A DNA stretch of 64,000 nt from Cutibacterium equinum (lineage in GTDB: Bacteria; Actinomycetota; Actinomycetes; Propionibacteriales; Propionibacteriaceae): the NCBI RefSeq assembly GCF_028021195.1, contig NZ_CP115668.1, forward strand, positions 124,001 through 188,000, in the 5' to 3' direction. Below, piece after piece: positions 33,537-42,447 of this stretch. The notes under the pieces were generated by a model. The model saw only the letters and a list, made by a program, of their open reading frames with translations. It searched no databases and was not told where the DNA came from. Both the position numbers and the translations under genes were made by a program. Every line of letters starts with the position of its first letter. Within the stretch, counting starts at the first letter, position 1.

Positions 33537-33599
33537 CTGCGCCAGTTGTGCCTCACCTGCGCCAGAAAAATTGGCGCAGGTGAGGCACAACTGGCGCAG
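33537..33599. repeat. 28-bp perfect inverted repeat with 7-nt loop
   Basis: Arms 33537-33564 and 33572-33599 are exact reverse complements, separated by gaaaaat. Each arm itself contains CTGCGCCA twice, so the element is built from a repeated CACCTGCGCCAG unit. It lies between the convergent lysS and crgA genes. It could be a bidirectional terminator, a small structured RNA or a mobile palindromic element. Confidence 0.85.
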
Positions 33600-33649
33600 C
33601 TGGGTAGGAAGGCGCAGGTAGGTAGAACTGGCGCGCCGTTTGCGTCAGC

Positions 33650-33931
33650 TCACTTCCACAAGGTGGCGACGCCGAAACCGGCAGCCATGAGGCACATGCC
33701 GATGAGGACGTTCCAGTCGCCAAGGTCTTTCATGCCAGGGATCTGATTACCGGCAATGTAATAGACGATCAGCCACAGCACGCCGAGCAGGAAGAGGGGG
33801 ACGAACACCTTCGGCACCCAGGAACGGTCGACCGGTGCGGCCTTCTTCTCGGTCCGGCGCTCCTCGGCCTTGACCCGGTTCTTGGCCTGGGCCTTCTTCT
33901 TGGCTTGCGGTCTGACCTTGGATTCGGGCAC
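33650..33931 (-). CDS. crgA: Cell division protein CrgA
   Basis: 93 residues. A highly basic N-terminus rich in Lys and Ala precedes two membrane spans, VFVPLFLLGVLWLIVYYIAG and WNVLIGMCLMAAGFGVATLW. Between them is the conserved loop NQIPGMKDLGDWN. This matches the UPF0233/CrgA family, which acts at the septum with FtsZ and penicillin-binding proteins in actinobacteria. Start GTG 33931 has AGGAG upstream. It sits near the pknB-pbpA-rodA operon as in related genomes. Confidence 0.92.
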   Translation of the reverse strand: MPESKVRPQAKKKAQAKNRVKAEERRTEKKAAPVDRSWVPKVFVPLFLLGVLWLIVYYIAGNQIPGMKDLGDWNVLIGMCLMAAGFGVATLWK

Positions 33932-34052
33932 GGTGACTACTCCTGGGGTTTCGAGGACACGCCCACCGAGCGTGATGGGACAAGTCTTACTTGACTAGCC
34001 TAGAGGACGATCGCCGATCGCGGCGACACGGGTCAACCTGCGAGGAGGGACG

Positions 34053-34844
34053 ATGAGCGAGGACAACGACCCTGAAGACCCCGAGGACGCCATTGGTGGC
34101 CCCCTCATCCAGGACATTCGCTCAGATTCCCGGCACCCACGTCTGGCCAGGGTCGCCACCGTGCTGGTCACGGCAATGGCTGGCTTCATGATGACGACGG
34201 CAGCGGTCAATTCCCGTGGTCACGACCTTCGCCCCGAACGCGACACCGACATGGCGACCCTCGTCCGAAACCAAGCCAGCCACAATGCTGCCCTGCACAA
34301 GGAGGCGGCCAGTCTGAGAGCCCAGGTTGACCAGCTCTCCAAGGCCGAGCAGACCCCAGGCGTCACGTCCTCGGTCGTCTCATCGGCCTCAGCGCTGGCG
34401 CCCGAAGTAGGGCTGGGAGCCGTCAGCGGCAAGGCCCTGCGGGTCACCCTTGATGACGCCCCCCTCAGCGAGAATCCCGACGGCGTCGACGCCAACATGC
34501 TCGTCGTCCACCAGCAGGACATCCAGATGGTCGTCAACACGCTGTGGGCCGGGGGAGCGGAAGCCATGACCATCCAGGGACAACGGGTCATCTCCACGAC
34601 TGCCGTCAAATGTGTCGGCAATACCGTCGTCCTCCACGGGGTCGCCTATGCCCCTCCGTACGTCATCGAGGCGATTGGTGACCGCGACGCCATGGAGGAA
34701 GCCCTCGACAGCTCCGAGGCGGTGCGCATCTACAAGGAGTACGTGAGCGCCTACCAGTTGGGATGGTCGGTGGAAAGGCTGGGAACGGTCACGGCTCCCG
34801 CCTACACCGGCACGGTCCCCATGGACTACGCCACCCCTCGCTGA
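34053..34844 (+). CDS. DUF881-family membrane-anchored protein
   Basis: 263 residues with one N-terminal hydrophobic segment (RVATVLVTAMAGFMMTTAAVN, about 33-53), then a coiled-coil-like stretch rich in Ala, Gln and Glu, then the DUF881 core: LRVTLDDAP, LVVHQQDIQMVVNTLWAGGAEAM, and ISTTAVKCVGNTVVLHGVAYAPPYVI. The family is widespread in actinobacteria near division and peptidoglycan genes; its function is not known. GGAGG precedes ATG 34053. It converges on pknB with a single base between the two stop codons and no terminator. Confidence 0.88.
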   Translation: MSEDNDPEDPEDAIGGPLIQDIRSDSRHPRLARVATVLVTAMAGFMMTTAAVNSRGHDLRPERDTDMATLVRNQASHNAALHKEAASLRAQVDQLSKAEQTPGVTSSVVSSASALAPEVGLGAVSGKALRVTLDDAPLSENPDGVDANMLVVHQQDIQMVVNTLWAGGAEAMTIQGQRVISTTAVKCVGNTVVLHGVAYAPPYVIEAIGDRDAMEEALDSSEAVRIYKEYVSAYQLGWSVERLGTVTAPAYTGTVPMDYATPR

Positions 34845-34845
34845 C

Positions 34846-36735
34846 TCAGCCGTGAGTTGACGGGCTGGTCGGCGGTTCCGGAGCCGGTGCGATTGACGCC
34901 GAGGTGCCCTCGCTCGGAGCGGAGGTCGTCGGTGCCGCTTGAGTCGGTTCCGGGGGTGCCTCGGCGACGACCACCTTGATGGCGGTCGACCTCTTGGCGA
35001 CGGCCCCGTAATCCGGTTCCTGCCTGAAGATCGTTCCCGGTGTGGCTGACGTAGTCGTCTGGCGCTCCACGGAGATGGAGAATCCGCTCGAACTGGCGGC
35101 GGAGTTGGCCTCGTCGATGCTCATACCCTTGAGGTTGGGCACAATTGAGTTGCCGGTCGCGATCGTCAACGTCACCTGCTGGTCAGGGGTCAGAGACGTT
35201 CCCGCGGCGGGGCTGACGGAGTCAACCGCGCCTGCTTTGGCGGTGTTTGGCTCGGTTGAGGGGTCATCGTTGGCAATCTTGATCTGATCCCTGGAGAATC
35301 CGGCGTCCTCAAGGGCCTTGATGGCATCCGACTTCGGCATACCGACGATGTTCTGCGGGATCGTCAGCTTCTTGGGCCCGTCATTGACGGTGACCGTCAC
35401 CTCGCTGCCCTCGGGAACCTTCTGGTTGGCAGCAGGCTTTTGGGAGATGACCTGGTTGGCCGTCGACTCGTCCTTCTGGACGTGCTGGACCTTCACCTTG
35501 AGGCCGGCGTTCTCCAAGGTCGAGGTGGCTCCTTGCTGACTCAGACCAGTGACTGCCGGGACGTCGACCATCTTGATGGTAGGAGATGGCGTCGGAGACG
35601 GCGAGGAATTCGAGGAAGGCCCGAGTATCTTGTACAACCCGAATCCGAGGAGGGCGACCAACACCACTGTCAGGATTGTGACGAGGGCCACCGGCCAGCG
35701 TTTGCGTCGTGGCTCCTCGGGTTCCGAGGGACTTGTGGCTCGAGCAGGACTGGCCTCCCGCTCTTCGGGCGACGCGGTGGCCGGGGCCATGCGAGTTGAG
35801 GCGGCAGGTGCCACAGCAGGCGGGATGAGGTGAGTCTCCTGCTGGGTGTCAGCCTCCGGATCGGCGTGTGTCTGCATCGCCAGCGGCTCGCGCCCTGACA
35901 GCAGGCGATCAATGTCATCACGCATCTGCTTGGCAGTCTGGTAGCGATCAGCCGGTTCCTTGGCCAGCGCCTTGAGTGCGATGGCGTCCATCTCTCGAGT
36001 GATCTCGGAATCCAGCGAGGATGGCGGGGTCGGGATCTCGCGGACGTGTTGGTAGGCCACCGAGACGGGGGAATCGCCGACGAAGGGCGGGCGTCCGACG
36101 AGTAACTCGTACAACAGGCAGCCGGTGGCATAGATGTCGGCTCGATTGTCGACGGTTTCGCCGCGAGCCTGCTCCGGGGAGAGGTACTGGGCGGTCCCGA
36201 TGACGGCAGCCGTCTGGGTCATGGTGGCCGAGGTGTCGGCAACCGCCCGGGCGATGCCGAAGTCCATCACCTTGACGTATCCCTCGCGGGTGAGCATGAC
36301 GTTGGCCGGCTTGATGTCACGGTGAACGATGCCGGCGGCGTGGGAGTAGCTCAGCGCATCGAGCACACCTTGGGTGAACTCCAGGGCGCGGCGGGGAAGG
36401 ATCTTGCGACCGTCGCGCAGCACATCGCGCAGGGTGTGACCGTCAATGAGTTCCATGACGATGTAGGGCACCTGCAGGCCGGTGGCCGGATCCTTCGTCT
36501 CACCGGTGTCATAGACGGCAACGATGTTCGGATGATTGAGGCGTGCAGCCGACTGCGCCTCACGCTGGAACCGTGCCTGGAAGGTGTCGTCACTGGCGAG
36601 GTCGGTGCGCAGCCTCTTGACCGCGACGTCACGACCGAGACGGTGGTCGCGGGCCTTCCAGACATCGGCCATGCCGCCACGGCCGATGATGGTCTGCAGT
36701 TCGTAACGCCCGGAGAGCCAACTCTCAGTGCTCAT
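34846..36735 (-). CDS. pknB: Ser/Thr protein kinase PknB with PASTA domains
   Basis: 629 residues. Kinase domain at about 11-270: glycine loop GRGGMADVW at 18-26, Lys40, catalytic HRDIKPAN with Asp140, DFG, and APE-equivalent LSPEQARGE. A Pro/Glu-rich linker leads to one membrane span at about 345-370. Three extracellular PASTA repeats follow, starting VDVPAVTGL, LTIPQNIVGM and SIVPNLKGM, then a Pro/Ser/Thr-rich tail. PASTA kinases sense muropeptides or lipid II and regulate wall growth. No second kinase (pknA) is present in the operon. It is the last gene, 57 bp after pbpA. Confidence 0.95.
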   Translation of the reverse strand: MSTESWLSGRYELQTIIGRGGMADVWKARDHRLGRDVAVKRLRTDLASDDTFQARFQREAQSAARLNHPNIVAVYDTGETKDPATGLQVPYIVMELIDGHTLRDVLRDGRKILPRRALEFTQGVLDALSYSHAAGIVHRDIKPANVMLTREGYVKVMDFGIARAVADTSATMTQTAAVIGTAQYLSPEQARGETVDNRADIYATGCLLYELLVGRPPFVGDSPVSVAYQHVREIPTPPSSLDSEITREMDAIALKALAKEPADRYQTAKQMRDDIDRLLSGREPLAMQTHADPEADTQQETHLIPPAVAPAASTRMAPATASPEEREASPARATSPSEPEEPRRKRWPVALVTILTVVLVALLGFGLYKILGPSSNSSPSPTPSPTIKMVDVPAVTGLSQQGATSTLENAGLKVKVQHVQKDESTANQVISQKPAANQKVPEGSEVTVTVNDGPKKLTIPQNIVGMPKSDAIKALEDAGFSRDQIKIANDDPSTEPNTAKAGAVDSVSPAAGTSLTPDQQVTLTIATGNSIVPNLKGMSIDEANSAASSSGFSISVERQTTTSATPGTIFRQEPDYGAVAKRSTAIKVVVAEAPPEPTQAAPTTSAPSEGTSASIAPAPEPPTSPSTHG

Positions 36736-36792
36736 TGAGGGACCTCCTTGGTGGTGAGACGTGATGGAACGTTCTGGATGGATGTCTGATGG

Positions 36793-38220
36793 TCATCGCA
36801 TCGCCTCGATGACATCTTTGGCGATGGGTGCTGCGAGTCGGCCTCCGGAGACCTCGTCGATGGCGGTGTCCGAGGATTGGATGAACACCGCTACTGCGAC
36901 GTGGGGCTTGTCCGACCACCCCACGAACCACGCGTAGGGCGCTTTGCCCTTCATCGTCTGCGCAGTACCTGTCTTGCCGCCGACGGTGACCCCGTCGATG
37001 CGTGCCCTCTTCCCCGTGCCGTTGTTGACCACCGAGACCATCATCGACTTCAGTTGCTCGGCCGACTCCTTCGTCATCGGCTCAGACATCTGCTTGGGAC
37101 GATGTTCGGAGACCACCTGAAGGTTCGATGCTCGAACCTGGGCGGTGAGATAGGGGGTCATGAGTTTGCCACCGTTGGCGATGCCGGCCGTCACCATCGC
37201 CATTTGAAGAGGAGAGGTCGCGACGTCGAACTGGCCGATGGAGCTTTGTGCGAGCTGGGCGTCGGTGAGGTCCTCGGGGAACTTCGAGGCAACCGACGAG
37301 ATGTCGGAGTCGATGACCTTGCCGAACCCGAATTTCTCGGCCTGACCACGGATCTTGTCCTGACCCAGGCCCACGCCAAGCTTGCCGAAGGCGGTATTGC
37401 ACGATACCTCGAGGGCATGGGTCAATGTGATCTGATTGCCCCCGCAGTTGGTCTCGTTGGTCAATGGGGTGCGGGTGCCTGGCAGGATCCAATTGTTCGG
37501 TGCATCGATCTTGGAGTTCGGGTCGTAGCCGTTCTGCAAGGCTGCCGCAGCCGTCACCAGTTTGAAGGTTGAACCGGGTGCGTAGATCTCCCTGGTGGCA
37601 CGGTTGGACAGCGGAGACGACTTGTCCGCAACGAGTTCCTTCCACGCCTCGGTGGTCTCATTGAGGTGATGGGATGCCAGTCTGTTGGGGTCGTAGGAGG
37701 GGGAGGACGCCATCACCAGCACCGCGCCGGTGGTGTAATCGATGGCGACGACAGCGCCCTTCTTGCCTTTGAGGCCCCGCCACGCGGCGTCCTGGGCCTT
37801 GGCGTTGATGGTCGTCGTGACAGACCCGCCCTCAGGTTTGCGACCCGACAGGGTACCCGTGATCCGAGACAGCCACTGGGCATCGGAGGTTCCGGTCAGC
37901 TGTGCGTTCTGGGTCTGCTCCAGCATGGAACGTCCGTAGTAGTACGAGTAGTACCCGGTGATCGGGGCATACTCGGGCCCTGAGGGGTAGACGCGCTGGT
38001 AGGCGAACTTGCCGTCGCTCGACCTGGTCGTCGCGATGGGCATTGAACCGACGAGGATGTCGCCACGGTTCTGGGAGTACTCGGCGTCGCGCACCCGAAC
38101 GTTGCGCGGATCGTTGTTGAGGCTGGCCTGCCGGAAGATGGCCGATCCGGTGAGGTTGATCATGAGGGCCAGGAACATTAGTCCGGCGAGCAGGGATACC
38201 CCGCGAATGGGCTTGTTCAT
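36793..38220 (-). CDS. pbpA: Penicillin-binding protein 2 (class B transpeptidase)
   Basis: 475 residues. A short N-terminal membrane anchor (GVSLLAGLMFLALMINLTG) precedes the dimerisation domain and the transpeptidase domain. Catalytic motifs: STFK with Ser217, SCN in LEVSCNTAFGKLG, and KTGT with Lys416. It cross-links peptidoglycan with the RodA/FtsW-like polymerase encoded just upstream, which it overlaps by 4 nt (ATGA). The arrangement is that of PbpA in Mycobacterium and Streptomyces. Confidence 0.94.
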   Translation of the reverse strand: MNKPIRGVSLLAGLMFLALMINLTGSAIFRQASLNNDPRNVRVRDAEYSQNRGDILVGSMPIATTRSSDGKFAYQRVYPSGPEYAPITGYYSYYYGRSMLEQTQNAQLTGTSDAQWLSRITGTLSGRKPEGGSVTTTINAKAQDAAWRGLKGKKGAVVAIDYTTGAVLVMASSPSYDPNRLASHHLNETTEAWKELVADKSSPLSNRATREIYAPGSTFKLVTAAAALQNGYDPNSKIDAPNNWILPGTRTPLTNETNCGGNQITLTHALEVSCNTAFGKLGVGLGQDKIRGQAEKFGFGKVIDSDISSVASKFPEDLTDAQLAQSSIGQFDVATSPLQMAMVTAGIANGGKLMTPYLTAQVRASNLQVVSEHRPKQMSEPMTKESAEQLKSMMVSVVNNGTGKRARIDGVTVGGKTGTAQTMKGKAPYAWFVGWSDKPHVAVAVFIQSSDTAIDEVSGGRLAAPIAKDVIEAMR

Positions 38221-39620
38221 CGCGCGCCCCCATTCGTGATGACGGTGGTGGTCTGGGCTTGAGAATCAGCGGGCACGGTCGCCACGAAGTCGTCGGCCGG
38301 TTTTCGATTCCGGTGCGAGACGATCATGATGATGGCGACGATGACCCAGTTGGCCACCAGAGACGACCCGCCTTGGCTCATGAATGGCGTCGTCAGGCCG
38401 GTCAGGGGCAGGAGCCGGGTGACGCCACCGATGATGGCGAAGACCTGGAGAGCAAGGGTGAAGGACAGTCCTGCGACCATGAGCTTGCCGAAGTCGTCGC
38501 GACATCCCAGGGCGGTGCGCATGCCGCGAGCAGTGAAGATGAAGAACATGACGATGACGGCCATGAGGCCAGTGACGCCGAGTTCCTCGCCGATCGAGGT
38601 CGCGATGAAGTCGCTCCATGCCAGGGGCACCATGCCCGGGCGTCCCAGCCCCCAGCCGCGCCCTGCCAGACCGCCCCACGCCAACCCGAACTGGGCCTGG
38701 ATAATCTGGTAATTCTGGCTGTAATCGGTGAAGGGATGCAGCCAGGAGTCGAAACGGATGCGGACATGTCCGAAGAAGGCGTACGCCAGTGCGGCACCGC
38801 CGAGGAGGCTGATCGCTCCCAGTATCGCCCATCCGATTCGCTCGGTCGTGATGTACAGCATGACGACGAACATGCCGTAGAAGAGCATTCCGGTACCCAG
38901 GTCGTTCTGGTAGACGATGACGAGCATCGTTGCCACCCACATCACCGCGATCGGGCCGAGGTCACGGGCCCGTGGCAGGGTGATCCCAAGGATGGTGTGG
39001 CCAGCGCGGGAGAGTACGTCGCGGTTGTCGACGAGGTAGGCCGCGAAAGCGATGGCCAGGACTACTTTCGACACCTCGGCAGGCTGGAAACTGTAGGAGC
39101 CGATATGGATCCACACTCGCGAACCCAGCACCGACATGCCCAGGCCGGGGACCAGAGGTAGGAGCAGGAATCCCAGTCCGACGATGAACAACACGTAGGG
39201 GTACTTCTGCAGTTTGCGGTGATCGCGCAGGATGAGCAGGGTCGCCACGAACAAGGTGATGCCCAGGGCCGTCCACAGGGCCTGAGTCTCCATCCGATGA
39301 TGGTGTGGGTCGGAAATGAGATCGATGCGGTGAATCATGGCGAGCCCGAGCCCGTTGAGGGCGAAGACGATGGGCAGAATCACCGGGTCGGCGTAGGGAA
39401 TGGCGATCCTCACGAAGATGTGCGCGACGACAGCCACTCCCAGCCACACGCCGCCCACCATCATCCAGGTCTCGGGCAGTTCGTGGTTGATGTTGAACTC
39501 AGTGAGTACCCACCCGCCAAAGCCGATGGCCCATGCGATGAGAAGCATGAAAAGCTCTGTCCAACGCCTCTTGGCCTGGACGACGACGGTGCCGTCGTCG
39601 AATTCCTGTCCGATACTCAT
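38217..39620 (-). CDS. rodA: SEDS peptidoglycan polymerase (RodA/FtsW family)
   Basis: 467 residues with about ten to eleven membrane helices. SEDS signatures include RVWIHIGSYSFQPAEVSKVVLAI, AWSDFIATSIGEELG (each shown in part) and PLTGLTTPFMSQGGSSLVANW. It polymerises lipid II into glycan strands. The pairing with PbpA and the PstP/Fha genes argues for the RodA of the actinobacterial stk operon. The gene's start overlaps the PP2C stop by one base (TGATG). The N-terminal 20 residues are polar. Confidence 0.93.
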   Translation of the reverse strand: MSIGQEFDDGTVVVQAKRRWTELFMLLIAWAIGFGGWVLTEFNINHELPETWMMVGGVWLGVAVVAHIFVRIAIPYADPVILPIVFALNGLGLAMIHRIDLISDPHHHRMETQALWTALGITLFVATLLILRDHRKLQKYPYVLFIVGLGFLLLPLVPGLGMSVLGSRVWIHIGSYSFQPAEVSKVVLAIAFAAYLVDNRDVLSRAGHTILGITLPRARDLGPIAVMWVATMLVIVYQNDLGTGMLFYGMFVVMLYITTERIGWAILGAISLLGGAALAYAFFGHVRIRFDSWLHPFTDYSQNYQIIQAQFGLAWGGLAGRGWGLGRPGMVPLAWSDFIATSIGEELGVTGLMAVIVMFFIFTARGMRTALGCRDDFGKLMVAGLSFTLALQVFAIIGGVTRLLPLTGLTTPFMSQGGSSLVANWVIVAIIMIVSHRNRKPADDFVATVPADSQAQTTTVITNGGAR

Positions 39621-41083
39621 CAGCAGTCACCCGAACTGACGGCAGGCAGATCCACCTCATGTCCTGAGGCACTCGGGGAGGGCATCGCAGAGGTTGGTGA
39701 CGGGATGGCAGGGGTCGGTACTGCGGATGGATGAGGAGCACCGGAACCGCTGGCAGACGGTTGTGGGGTCATCGACGGTGTGATCAGGGCGGCAGTCGGG
39801 GTTGCAGCCTTGTTGCGCACCGCCTTGCACTGCTGCGCTCCGGTACGCAGCTCAGCGACCGTGGCGTGGGCGGACTCCATCGAGGAGACGCGGATGTTCT
39901 CCGAGACTCGATCCCGGTAGTAGTGGGGAAGATCAGTGGTCTTGATGTCTGTCGTCTCGACGACGTGGGAGAGGTGAATCCACGCCAGGCTGTCCGGTGA
40001 CCCTTGGTAGATCGCCACCGCGTTGCCGTCAGTACCGACGTAGTACTGGGTGTTGAGGTAGGCGCGAGTGCCGAAGATACCGCCGGTGACGATGGCGGCC
40101 AGGGCAAGGATGACCACCGGCCACAGCCAGTGGCGACGTCGGCGATTCTGGGAATCAACGGGCGCATAGCGCATCGATTCCTCGGCCTCGGAGTCGAACA
40201 GCACGGTTGACTCGCCGGCGTCCTTCCTCGTTGCCGATGGGTGGTCAACACTCAGTGGGGCAGTGACCTCGTGTTCGGGGACCTTGCGGGTTGTCGCCGC
40301 TCCGATGATGTGGGGTTGTGAGGCGTCCAGGGCGGGGTCGGCCTCAACGACTTCGGCGACGACGATGGTGATGTTGTCAGTACCGCCGCCGGCGTGAGCA
40401 TCTGTGGTCAACAGATCGACGACGTCGTCCAAGGTGGCGGTGTTGAGATGCTCGGCGATCGTCTCGTCGTCGACGAGGCCGCACAGTCCGTCAGAGCAGA
40501 AGAGGATGCGGTCTCCCAGTCGAAGGTCCACGATCTGGGTGTCCGGGACGTGCTGGGGCTGGCCGTTGAGCACCTTGAGGAGCAGGGACCGATGCGGATG
40601 GACCGCAGCCTCCTCAGGGGTGATACGCCCTTCGTCGATGAGGGACTGCACCCACGAGTGGTCATGAGTCATCCGTTTCATGCGGCCTTGACGCAGTAGG
40701 TACCCCCGGGAGTCACCGATGTGGACCACACCGAGCTGGGTGCCGGAGAACATCGCGCCGCAAAAAGTGGTTCCCATCCCTTCCAAGGAGGAGTCCCAGG
40801 CCACGAGGTCGGCCAGCTCATCGTTGGCGTCAGCTACCGCGCCAGCCAGGATGGTGAGCATCTCCTCGCCCTGAGGGCGGCTCGGGGAGTCCTCGCCAGC
40901 GAACCTCTCATCGGCCAGAGCGACGTGACGCACGGCGACGGTGGAGGCAAGGTCACCAGCGGCGGCCCCGCCCATGCCGTCGGCGACGACCAGCATTCGC
41001 GGGGAGACGTACCCCGAGTCCTGGTTGTTGCGACGAACCAGGCCAATTTCGGAGTGGGATCGCACATCGAGGGAGAAGGTCAT
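39620..41083 (-). CDS. pstP: PP2C-family Ser/Thr protein phosphatase
   Basis: 487 residues. The catalytic PP2C domain (about 1-240) has the metal-binding motifs NQDSG near 20, VVADGMGGAAAGDLAS, HIGDSRGYLLR, LFCSDGL and GGTDNITIVV. A charged linker leads to one membrane span (WLWPVVILALAAIVTGGIFG) and an extracellular Pro/Ser-rich C-terminus. PstP reverses PknB phosphorylation. It lies 3 nt downstream of fhaB. Confidence 0.95.
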   Translation of the reverse strand: MTFSLDVRSHSEIGLVRRNNQDSGYVSPRMLVVADGMGGAAAGDLASTVAVRHVALADERFAGEDSPSRPQGEEMLTILAGAVADANDELADLVAWDSSLEGMGTTFCGAMFSGTQLGVVHIGDSRGYLLRQGRMKRMTHDHSWVQSLIDEGRITPEEAAVHPHRSLLLKVLNGQPQHVPDTQIVDLRLGDRILFCSDGLCGLVDDETIAEHLNTATLDDVVDLLTTDAHAGGGTDNITIVVAEVVEADPALDASQPHIIGAATTRKVPEHEVTAPLSVDHPSATRKDAGESTVLFDSEAEESMRYAPVDSQNRRRRHWLWPVVILALAAIVTGGIFGTRAYLNTQYYVGTDGNAVAIYQGSPDSLAWIHLSHVVETTDIKTTDLPHYYRDRVSENIRVSSMESAHATVAELRTGAQQCKAVRNKAATPTAALITPSMTPQPSASGSGAPHPSAVPTPAIPSPTSAMPSPSASGHEVDLPAVSSGDC

Positions 41084-41086
41084 GGC

Positions 41087-41590
41087 TCACCGCCCGCCGG
41101 TGACGGTCATGACGGTCCTGCCGATTCGCACTTCGTCACCCACCGACAGGCGCGTCGGATTCTCGATGCGCTCACCGTTGACGTGGGTGCCATTGGTCGA
41201 GGCGAGGTCCTCGACGAACCATGCCCCGTCAATGCCCGGGCTGAACTCGGCGTGACGGGTGGAGGCGTAGTCGTCGTCAATGGGAAGGGTGCAGTCGTTG
41301 CCGCGCCCCACGGTGACGCCATTGGCCAACGGAACATACGTACCCGCCCTGGTGCCGGAGATGACCTGTAGACCAGACGGTGCTGCGGCGACTTCGCGGC
41401 GACGAGCCTTGCGGCTCTTGCGGCCCTTGTGACGTTGCCGGGGCGCCACGGCAACGGTCTCGGCATTGCGAGGAACGCGGTGACCATAGATGTCGGTACG
41501 AATGACGTTGGTGACGAGCAGGATGAAGATCCACAGCACCGCCAAGTAGGCAATGCGTAACACTGCGACGAGGAATTCGCTCACGATCAC
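41087..41590 (-). CDS. fhaB: FHA-domain membrane protein FhaB
   Basis: 167 residues. A membrane span (LRIAYLAVLWIFILLVTNVI) is followed by a basic linker with KGRKSRKARR. A C-terminal FHA domain carries VGRGNDCTLPIDDDYASTRHAEF and DLASTNGTHVNGERI. FHA domains bind phosphothreonine on PknB substrates; FhaB (FipA-like) links kinase signalling to division proteins. The start GTG 41590 overlaps the fhaA stop; GTG 41584 is an alternative two codons inside. Confidence 0.92.
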   Translation of the reverse strand: MIVSEFLVAVLRIAYLAVLWIFILLVTNVIRTDIYGHRVPRNAETVAVAPRQRHKGRKSRKARRREVAAAPSGLQVISGTRAGTYVPLANGVTVGRGNDCTLPIDDDYASTRHAEFSPGIDGAWFVEDLASTNGTHVNGERIENPTRLSVGDEVRIGRTVMTVTGGR

Positions 41591-42276
41591 ATCCCCGTCG
41601 GAGAGTGGACCAGCATCCGCGTGGAGCCGATCTCGATGCGTGACCCATCGCCCAGTTCAGTGCTGGACACCTTGACTCCGTTGACCATCACGCCATTGGT
41701 GGAGTCAAGGTCCTCGATGGACACGCCAATTCCATCGCCCTGAGGCCAGACGTTGACACGCGCGTGGAGACGCGAAATGCCCGGATCGTTGATGCGAATG
41801 TCAGCGTCGGAGCCGCGACCGATCGTCAGGCCCGGGGGAGTGAGGGGATGTCGCACCCCATTGACCTCCAAGACCAACGGCGCACGACGCTGCGAGGATT
41901 TCTTGGCGTGGTCTTCGCCGGTCAGGACGGTGAACTTGCCGACCGGCAGGGACTCGTCGAGGTCGTAGCGGATGTGGATGGGACCGTTGAAGACGTAATG
42001 ACGCTCACTGGCGTGGTCACGCAGGGTCGGGATGATCTCGGCGTTGAGAGTCTTGGTGTAGGGAACCAGACGCTCGTAATCGTGGCTGGACAGCCGGACC
42101 ACGAAATCATTGGGAACCAGTGACTTGTCGCGGGACAGGATCTGCGCTTCGGAGTCGAGTTCGCGCTGCAGCCGACCGGCGATCTCCACCGGTTCGACCT
42201 CACCACGGAAGGCGCGCGCGAAGACACCGCTGACGGCGCCTTCGATCGACTTCTCGACCTTGTCCAGGAAACCCAC
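41587..42276 (-). CDS. fhaA: FHA-domain protein FhaA with DUF3662
   Basis: 229 residues from GTG 42276, chosen because GGAGGAG lies just upstream and the protein then begins GFLDKVEKSIEGAVSGVFAR, the conserved start of FhaA. The N-terminal DUF3662 domain (about 1-120) is followed by a short linker and an FHA domain with IGRGSDADIRINDPGISRLHARV and DLDSTNGVMVNG. In mycobacteria FhaA binds phosphorylated MviN. Longer upstream starts exist in frame but lack a binding site. It is the first gene of the six-gene stk operon. Confidence 0.92.
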   Translation of the reverse strand: MGFLDKVEKSIEGAVSGVFARAFRGEVEPVEIAGRLQRELDSEAQILSRDKSLVPNDFVVRLSSHDYERLVPYTKTLNAEIIPTLRDHASERHYVFNGPIHIRYDLDESLPVGKFTVLTGEDHAKKSSQRRAPLVLEVNGVRHPLTPPGLTIGRGSDADIRINDPGISRLHARVNVWPQGDGIGVSIEDLDSTNGVMVNGVKVSSTELGDGSRIEIGSTRMLVHSPTGM

Positions 42277-42447
42277 CCGGCTCCTCCTTCCGGCTGACAT
42301 GACGGGCTGGGCGGCCCGCTTCACACGGGCTACCACCATGCGAGTGTACCCAGAAGGTCCGACGACGCCCCGCGACGACCGTGCTCCGCGTGGCGAACGT
42401 CGTGTCCTGAACCGGCTTCGGAAGCGCCATTGGCGCCGCTGAGAGGG

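Noticed and set aside
42338-42442. 34-residue basic plus-strand ORF beside fhaA, considered as a precursor peptide for the PqqD-like proteins
   Set aside because: It lacks a convincing binding site, overlaps the upstream region of fhaA and has a composition expected of random high-GC DNA. Kept only as a remote possibility.
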